Shown here: in pieces, positions 57,042 through 64,000 of the stretch | Layout of the letters: every line of letters starts with the position of its first letter | Numbering within the stretch: position 1 is the stretch's first letter | From: Rhizophagus irregularis | Taxonomy: Eukaryota; Glomeromycota; Glomeromycetes; Glomerales; Glomeraceae | Direction: 5' to 3' | NCBI RefSeq assembly: GCF_026210795.1 | Contig: NC_089445.1 | Span: forward strand, 3,162,001 to 3,226,000 | Length of the DNA stretch: 64,000 nucleotides | The notes under the pieces: model-generated | Database searches by the model: none | The model's input: only the letters and a program-made list of their open reading frames with translations | What the model was told of the DNA's origin: nothing | Translations under genes and position numbers: made by a program

Positions 57042-57915
57042 TTGATATTATTGACAGGAGTAATTTGGACCAATATTAAAAAAGAATTGAGAATCATTTT
57101 CTATTCCTTTTCAATAGACGATAGTAGGAATTCAAATATCCATTTAACGTCATTAAAATCTCAATTTGCCGTATTAATATATAATTCATTTGACGTTTAT
57201 GAATTATTATATACTGGAAAACCTATATTCATATTATAACACTGAAAAATTGGAATCAACTGGTGTAACTAAATTTAGTTTAAATTGAGCAAAATAAATT
57301 CTTTTTTTACAAGTAAAAATATATGGAGCAGCTAGCTGATTTAGTCGAATGTGTTTGTATCAAACTGCAATAATTTAGAAAAACTAATAATAGCTCACGT
57401 GGAACCTTTTGGCAAAGATCTTATGGAAATTTTGTTAATTCTAAGTTTCGAAAATTATGAACTTCAACTTCAATTAGATTTTCCTTATCTTTATCAGATA
57501 TCAACCTTGATTAAGAATACGGGTGGAAGTTTAACAAGTATATATATTTATATTGGATAACGCCATAAGATACACAAATACAAATAATTTCTCATTATTA
57601 ATCTCCATAATAATCATGTATTGTCCTAATCTTACAGAATACCTTGCATCTGTAGGTATTATTATTTTTTACCTTTATTCTTTCAAAAATGTTCAAAGTT
57701 GGAATATTTATATATATAATAATGGTAATGGTTCACTATGTTATGACATAAGTAACGTAATGAAAGCAATTAGCAAGAATATACCAAAAAATTTGAAAAT
57801 GAAGTGGTTATCCGAAAATTGGTCTTGTAATCATACTGAAGCATTGAATTTATTCTTGAATGGTTGTGAAAAAAGATTAGGTAAACCTTTATTATTTTCT
57901 ATTTGTAAATTGTAA
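57042..57915 (+). pseudogene. decayed F-box/LRR-like protein gene
   Basis: Open pieces on the plus strand are 57042-57239 (SLKSQFAVLIYNSFDVYELL and YTGKPIF), 57351-57560 (CNNLEKLIIAHVEPFG and LIKNTGGSLTSIYIYIG) and 57553-57915 (YCPNLTEYLAS and LNLFLNGCEKRLGKPLLFS, ending at TAA). The leucine/asparagine spacing, CPNL and SLTS-I motifs resemble the leucine-rich C-terminal part of the F-box-like proteins expanded in Rhizophagus (by recall). A frameshift lies at about 57555, and stops separate the first two pieces. No F-box was found upstream, since the segmental duplication ends at about 57025. Confidence 0.65.
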
Positions 57916-58824
57916 TAGAACACGTCAACATGAATTATTGAAAGATGTATTTTTAAAAATGTTTTGGCCAATAATTGAAAAAATTTTTTAATCCTTATTA
58001 TTAATAATAATAATATAATACTTAATTTTAGTATTTATTTTATAATTTATAATTTATCAAATTTTATTACGAGCAATAAAAAAATTTAAAAAAATTTGTT
58101 CTCCAAAGTTGTATATATTAATAATCATATTTTTTTTAATAATTCAGCAATAATTTTTTTCAATAAAATTCAGTCTTTTGATTCGTGAGTTGGACCTTTA
58201 ATTGCTTTTAAAACCTTAATTCCGGCCGGCATTAAAGTACGTTATATGCTAATTCTGCTGGCCAAAATGGAAATTCTATTGGGTAATCAATTATGTATCT
58301 GTCTGTATGTAATTAATTTTTTTTTTAGATAAATTTTTATGAACAGTAATAATAATAAAATTATAATAATGAATTCTTAATTAAATCAATAAGCCAAAAT
58401 ATATAATTCTAGTCTCAAAATAGAATACTACGTCAATAATTGTGTAATTAAGAAAATACATATGCTAACTTATCAAATAACAAGAGTAAAATGTGGGATT
58501 TTAAAGTTTATTTTCATTCAAGTTCAGTAATAATATTATACACAGTTTAATACTGTACAGCTTCAGTTTCAGCAGACCAACACTTAATTATTAGGCCTCT
58601 TCATATTCATCCAGTTCCTCTCCATAAAATATCACGTATCATTCCTTCGATATCAATTAAACCCCTATTAAAATTTAATTGAATTTGGGTGCAATTATAC
58701 CTCTTACAGAATTTTCCAATTTTTAATTCCTTTTTGTCATTTGACTTCAATAATTCAAGCTGACGAAACTTCCATATCAGAACCCTCAGTATTGTTTTTT
58801 TTTCGTAAATCATATACGTATATA
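57916..58824. other. spacer; right segmental copy begins at about 58430
   Basis: GGCC-family scraps occur at about 58222-58275. A minus-strand frame (58607-58813, containing KIGKFCKRYNCTQIQLNFN) has some coding character but is unassigned. It lies in the segment present only in the right copy. Confidence 0.4.
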
Positions 58825-59008
58825 CAGTCTAACCTCGATATACCGATATTCGATATACCGATATACTATTAAAAACTTGATATACCGATAAAATTTTATT
58901 TTCCCACTATATGTGAGGACATATAAATATCGGTATAACTTTGATATAACGATATTTTCTAAAAATTTCATATATGTCCCGACATATCGTTATATAAAGG
59001 TTTGACTG
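58825..59008. mobile_element. pogo/Tc1-like MITE
   Basis: Left end CAGTCTAACCTCGATATACC; right end, other strand, CAGTCAAACCTTTATATAAC. Flanked by TA on both sides (58823-58824, 59009-59010). 184 bp, with many ATATACCGATAT-type internal repeats. Terminal CAGT and TA target are typical of pogo-like Tc1/mariner derivatives. Confidence 0.88.
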
Positions 59009-59010
59009 TA

Positions 59011-59457
59011 CTGTATAATCGTGTGTCGATTGTCAGATTAGTGGACGAAAGATATTTTACTATCATTGTTAGGATTATTTCCGGCTTGGAGTGTGTTTAT
59101 CCAGTTTTTTTCATAGTCGAGTGAACAGATTATTTCCGCACCCCTATAAAAAATGTTTGTCCGATAAATATTCGGAATGGGGTCAATTTCTGGACACTCG
59201 TACGCTATTATACAATATTTGTTACAATTTAATACAAGATGCGGAGATTGAGAATTTTTAACCACATAAAAAATGTACAATATCATGATGAATGTCAAGT
59301 AAATGTCCGGAACAGGGTCGATTTTCCGAACAAAAAACCGAACAGTATTTGGACAATATTTTTTCTAGAGCAGAGATGATCTTTGAATAATTTATAAAAT
59401 TTATATCACCTTGTTAATTTTCTCGAAATTTTTTAGACAAAATTTGCTTAATTTTAT
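59011..59457. other. segment unique to the right copy
   Basis: Nothing assigned. A minus-strand frame (59038-59298) has mixed composition without recognisable motifs. Confidence 0.35.
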
Positions 59458-59514
59458 TTGTCAACCAAAATTTCATCGTGTCACGAATGACACGTGACAT
59501 TGTTTATACGCTGC

Positions 59515-59650
59515 ATGTCAATGCATCGAATGATTCGATGGAATACGTTTTCGGAGTTCCTGAAACATGATATTCGGCAAAACATACTAGAAAAAGTTTT
59601 TGTGTAATTTCAATATGCATCGAATGGTTCAATGGAATACGATTCGGAGT
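59515..59650. promoter_or_regulatory. paired ATCGAA...TTCGAT palindromes upstream of L
   Basis: CATCGAATGATTCGATG (59524-59540) and CATCGAATGGTTCAATG (59618-59634), both followed by GAATACG, in an about 95-bp direct repeat. Same arrangement as upstream of K. Confidence 0.45.
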
Positions 59651-59782
59651 TCTTATTCAAAACATACCAGAAAAAGATATATCAACTTTGATTATTTCTA
59701 AAAAAGATATATTCATTTTAATCGGAATTTTTAATATTCGAATAAAGAATTTTTTAAAGTTTATTATTATATAGAAAAAAAA

Positions 59783-59794
59783 GTATATATAAAC
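59783..59794 (+). promoter_or_regulatory. TATA box of kinase L
   Basis: GTATATATAAAC, 51-62 nt upstream of ATG 59845. Confidence 0.55.
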
Positions 59795-59844
59795 ATAGGA
59801 TATTTATTTTGGATTCTCTAAATTAATTTTAAAACGGAAAAATT

Positions 59845-61827
59845 ATGGACCAACAAACTAACTATAAATTAAAAACTGACTTTTTAATATCGAGCGATGT
59901 ACCCTTAAATCATCAGACACAAACTAGTACACTTAAATCAATATATAAGAAATGTAATGGATGCAAACGAAGAAGAAAAGTTTTCAATGAAATCGATCAG
60001 ATTTGCGTCCAATGTTATAAAGCAAAAAAGATTCCGTTAAGTGGAAATAAAGTTATTGATGATTTTATAAAGTTCACGTTAACTAATTACTGTAAAAAAG
60101 AGGGGGGAATGGAATTTGTTCCTTATGAAAAATTTAAGGATATAAAATTTATTGCCGAAGGAGGATTTAGCAAAATTTATAAGGCTACTTGGATTGATGG
60201 TCCAATAGTCGATTGGAATGAAAAAAAACAAAAGTATAATCGTTATGGTGAAATGACAGTTGCACTTAAGGAACTTGATAGTTCTGAGAACATAAATTCT
60301 AGGAAGCTAAATGAGGTACAGTATTCTATATTACTAATATTTTGATGCAATAAATAGATTATTGAATTTATTATTTTTTAGCTCAAGATATATTACAATT
60401 TCGTCTCAAAATGGAAACCTGATAAAGAAGATGCTAAAGAGGATCGCAAAAGTAGAAAAAATTATTATGTGAATATTAGTGACTATAATAATATCAACAT
60501 ATGTTATGGGATTACCCAAAATCCTATTACCAAAAATTTTATGATAATTACAAAATATTATGATATGGGAGATCTAGCACATTATATAGCTAATGATTTT
60601 TTTAATTATATTTGGTATAATAAGCTAAGTATTTTGCATAATATTGCATCAGGACTTAAAAACATACATGATGCAAATATAATCCACAAAGATTATCATA
60701 GTGGAAATATTTTTGTTGTATATTCTTATTCAGCTACAACAGGTGATTTAGGATTAAGTAAATCAGCAATTGAATCATTGGATGATGAAAATGAGATATA
60801 TGGAATTATTCCTTATGTTGCTCCAGAGGTTCTTCAAGGACAAAAATATACTAAAGCTTCAGATATATATAGTTTTGGTATGATTATGTGGGAATTAATG
60901 ACAGGTAGAAGACCTTTTTGGGATAAAAATCATGATGCAGAACTTATTATCGAAATATGTGACGGAATTCGTCCTCCAGTAGTTACAAATGCACCTAAAG
61001 GTTATGTTGAATTGATGAAAGAATGTTGGCACTCTGATCCAAATAAAAGACCAACAGCCAATGATCTCTCTAAGATTTTTGTCAAAGATGGTAAATTAGA
61101 TTGTGGTCCAGAATTTGAAAACCCAACTAAAATTATAAAGTCACCAGATATCGGACCTATAACAAATAATCCAAACGCCGTCTATAAAAGCAGGCCATTA
61201 AGTGCAATGATAAAATCTGCAGAATCAACCAGGAGTTTAAAGATTCAAAGTAAGAATTAGTTTACTAATTGCATCATTTAAAAAAAAATGTAAAGTAATA
61301 TGTTTATTTTATTTTTAGGATATAAACCTTTTAATGGTATCTTTTATTTAAATTTAATATTTCTTATTGTTAATATTAAATACTAATAATCTTACAAAAC
61401 TCTTTTAAGAGGGTAAAAGAATGATTAATGATAATAATTCGAATGAAGACACTGGAAATATTGGTAAAAAAAATGATTAAACTATTAATAAGTTAATTGA
61501 TCATAATTATTTTTTTTTCATTATTAAAAATTATTTTAGATAAAACCATTAAAAAAATTAAATTAAACAAAAACGATGGTAAATTTATTTGTGCGCAGTT
61601 TTATTTGTTTTAATATCGTAATTTAACCAAATTTTATCTCCTTTAGATTATTTGTCAAAAGAACTTGAATTTGACATTGATAATAATATTAATAATAGCA
61701 AATTTAACAACAGTGGTAAGTAATAGTATTACGGTCAATAACAATTACGGTACTAGTAATTAAATTGCTAATTTTTATTTAAATATGTATAGATTATACT
61801 ACTAAAGAAATCGGGTTTGACATTTAG
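59845..61827 (+). CDS. TKL-like protein kinase L, 6 exons, intact
   Basis: Exons 59845-60315, 60382-61249, 61410-61463, 61540-61578, 61647-61715, 61793-61827; all introns GT-AG; 511 residues to TAG. Residues 37-57 hold CNGC...CVQC, a putative zinc module. GNKVIDDFIKFT (68-79) is a family linker. The kinase domain starts at about 91: EGGFSKIY (105-112), an insert GPIVDWNEKKQKYNRYG before the VALKEL lysine (K142), HKD (259-261, catalytic D261), N266, GDLG (D279), APE (304-306) and D318 of SDIYSFG. The tail ends in four micro-exons with G/AT phase-1 junctions (KGKRM; DKTIKKIKLNKND; DYLSKELEFDID; DYTTKEIGFDI). This is the best-preserved member in the window and the model for the others. It likely phosphorylates Ser/Thr in a signalling role; partners unknown. 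Confidence 0.92.
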
Positions 61828-62003
61828 TTATTGATGATATTTTGGATTACTAATTACTTTCACATTTTTAATTATTATTAGTTTTTATTTTACATTTATA
61901 TTTATAAAAACTGTATTTACAATAAATAAAAACTAAAGAATTTATCTTTATTAAAAAAAAGCGATTGTTACGGTAAAAGTTTAATGAAAATTTGATATAC
62001 TAA

Positions 62004-63047
62004 TGTCACGGGATAATTTTTTTATAGATATATATTTATTTTTTTTATTTTCATCTATTTTTATCTCTTATTTTTATTTGTTAATTTTTAGTATAGTTAT
62101 TTTTAGTTATTTTAGGTATTTAGTGATCCGGAAGCTTAGCGGTGAGAAAGGACCTGGAAAACTTCTAATAGGGGTTACCGCCAAACATGATTCGAGGCTA
62201 TAATTAATTTTCAAAAAGGTCACCGCCAAATTAATTAGTAAAAGTCACGTGTTGGTTCGCAACAATAAGAATTTTTTTGTGAAAATCTTTCCTTTCTTGG
62301 CCCTATTACTATATTTGAAATAGAAACATGTGAGTAAACAGCAAAACAACCAATCATATTATGGTTCGCACTCCTATTTTTTTTTGATTTTTTGGCGGTA
62401 ACCTTTATATATAGTTTTCCAGGTCCTGGTGGGAAGGTGGCTGAATACAAGTGGCTTTATAGACAAATGTGCCAGATCGCCACAATTGGCCGGGTGGCGA
62501 TAATGGCCGGGTGGTCGAAAAGACAGATTTGCACCAAAATCTTAACGTTATAAAAAGGACCGTTGTTGGAGGTGCAGTTAATAGTTCAGTTAGAGTTAAA
62601 CATAAATTAGTTTAGGTTGTATTTTCAACCGATAGATATACGGATATTACAGAGCGCTGAGAGAGGCAGTAATATCGTATTTTGTTTAATTGTTAATAAA
62701 AAACCTGCCAATCTGTTTCCGCATAGCTCATATACGTTTTATCATTTTTTGACACACTGTTTATTTTTGTTTATTATCGTTTATTATTGTTCACTATCAT
62801 TGTCATTTATTACCATTTGTTAATTTTTAGTTGTACATTGTTAATTATTCATATACACCGTATAACTAATCGTTTTTATACACACAACCATCCTCACTTA
62901 TTATCGTCTACAATCATTTATTATCGTTTACGGTTTACCCGCATATACTTTGACCTTATCGTTAGTCATATATCGTTATATTACCCTGCTCTTTATTAAC
63001 TGATCCTTATATTTCTTTCTGTTACTACCTACCGAACGTCAGTAACA
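62004..63047. mobile_element. solo LTR of a retrotransposon
   Basis: Begins TGTCACGGG and ends GTAACA (short inverted ends TGTCAC/GTAACA). Flanked by CTAA, or ACTAA if the shared A is counted (62000-62003, 63048-63051). The paralogous K locus lacks the whole segment. It contains a TATA box TTATAAAAAGG (62548-62558) and an AATAAA at about 62693, fitting a U3-R-U5 layout. No internal retrotransposon genes, hence a solo LTR left by recombination. Length includes a nested MITE; about 765 bp without it. Confidence 0.82.
62149..62427. mobile_element. MITE nested in the solo LTR, 8-bp target site
   Basis: Ends AGGACCTGGAAAACT on both strands, with further inner pairing GGTTACCGCCAAA. Flanking octamers are GGTGAGAA (62141-62148) and GGTGGGAA (62428-62435). 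An 8-bp duplication suggests a hAT-type origin. 279 bp, non-coding. Insertion into the LTR may predate or follow the LTR insertion. Confidence 0.8.
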
Positions 63048-63051
63048 CTAA

Positions 63052-64000
63052 CACAAATATCTTTTTTGGAAATTTCCAATGGCTTTTTATTAAAAATTTA
63101 TCGATGTCGATATTAGACTGTAATTTTAGTCTATTGTCTATTTAATATTAATTATTATTATTTGTTGCCCATTATTTTTAAAATACTGTAATTTAACTAA
63201 TTCCTGCACATACACCTATACCAAAATTTTCACAATTAAGGAATAGTATGTGTGATATTATTCCATCTTTGATATTATTTCATTCGATCTTCAATAATTA
63301 ATCGCCTTTAATTCATTGGAATTTAGTTACCAAATTCTCGAACCATAAAATAGATTTTTAAGATAAAATCAAGCCGTTAGATCAAAAGATAAATTTCGTT
63401 TTAGATACGTGTCTGGAAAATTAAAAAGATCTTGAATTTCATTTAATTAATATAAAATAGAAAATTAAGTTAATTTCTACAAAAAAATATTTTTTTAATT
63501 GACCTTGCCAAAGTTCAAGGATATAAATATTTAAAGACGTAGTATTTATTAACTCTCAGAAAAAAAAATCGTCTCTTTACAAATCGATTTTCAATGTAGT
63601 TTGTACGACTTCAATATGATGATGACTTTTAATTTGGTTAATAGTAAAATTCTGAAAATATAGTTACCATTTAGAGGTAAACTAATAAATATTTCGAAAC
63701 ACGAAATTTGCATTCATTCTTTTTCCAAAGTATGAATTAAATTAGTTGAAATCGGAAATAAAATATTAGAAAAAAAAATAATAATTCTTAACTAAAAAAA
63801 AAATCAAACCTCATTTCTCGATAACGATGAAAGGAACATTTTCATCAAATAAGAGAAACCGGTTACATAAAAGATTCAGAATTTCTTAACATAAAGTCAT
63901 ATTTTAACCCTTTATATAATAGTTTATTATTAAGACTTGAGAATTTCTTAGTTGATCTAGAATTCTTTTTTTTAAAATTAATTTCTATATAATCTCTTAG
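63052..64000. other. 3' flank of L, then unassigned sequence
   Basis: 63052-63720 matches the flank of K and contains the empty site of the 56.5-kb MITE at about 63370. From 63720 to the end the sequence is AT-rich with nothing recognised. Confidence 0.5.

Larger units (their letters stand above)
58430..63720. repeat. segmental duplication, right copy (kinase L)
   Basis: Counterpart of 53410-57025. Longer because of the extra segment at about 58505-59457 (including a pogo-like MITE) and a solo LTR at 62004-63047. Homology fades at about 63720, just after CACGAAATTTGCATTCATTC. Confidence 0.88.

Overview
The window looks like nuclear DNA of an arbuscular mycorrhizal fungus (Glomeromycotina, most likely Rhizophagus or a close relative). 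It is very AT-rich, with short introns (mostly 70-110 nt). It holds a cluster of the divergent tyrosine-kinase-like (TKL) kinases typical of that lineage, a Sel1-repeat kinase, a decayed SAM-domain gene, a decayed F-box/LRR-like gene, and many small DNA transposons. The assignment rests on recognising these families by eye; no search was run.

Layout. 0-5 kb: tail of a gene entering from the left, a fold-back MITE, and intact kinase A (5 exons, + strand). 5.9-7.7 kb: two decayed genes on the minus strand, one with an N-terminal SAM-like domain. 8-16 kb: a 45-bp minisatellite, a 65-aa spliced gene, a candidate 83-aa spliced gene, a compound palindrome, a 55-aa pheromone-like precursor with two Kex2-bounded repeats, coding-like fragments and MITEs. 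16-24 kb: a hAT MITE, kinase B (minus), more MITEs, and a secreted 353-aa protein with five 51-aa repeats separated by dibasic sites. 25-36 kb: a kinase pseudogene carrying a MITE, a tandem repeat, a tRNA-derived SINE candidate, kinase C (minus), a hAT element with a truncated transposase, a second kinase relic and another hAT element. 37-47 kb: a Sel1-repeat kinase gene whose 5' repeats are broken by stops and by a MITE that was then tandemly duplicated, and kinase F (minus, one frameshift). 50-52 kb: a membrane protein with a cysteine-rich ectodomain. 53-64 kb: a tandem duplication of a kinase locus. The left copy is a pseudogene (K) and the right copy is intact (L), each with its own transposon insertions, so each copy shows the empty site of the other's insertion.

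Functional themes. (1) A dispersed family of TKL-like kinases with an N-terminal CxxC...CxxC module and a tail assembled from phase-1 micro-exons. The copies range from intact to decayed, indicating rapid birth and death. (2) Two secreted precursors built on the same logic: signal peptide, phase-1 intron at the signal-peptide end, Kex2-type dibasic sites, then X-Ala/X-Pro dipeptides as in yeast alpha-factor precursors. (3) Many non-autonomous DNA transposons whose terminal repeats and target duplications can be read directly. No rRNA, canonical tRNA or CRISPR array was seen.
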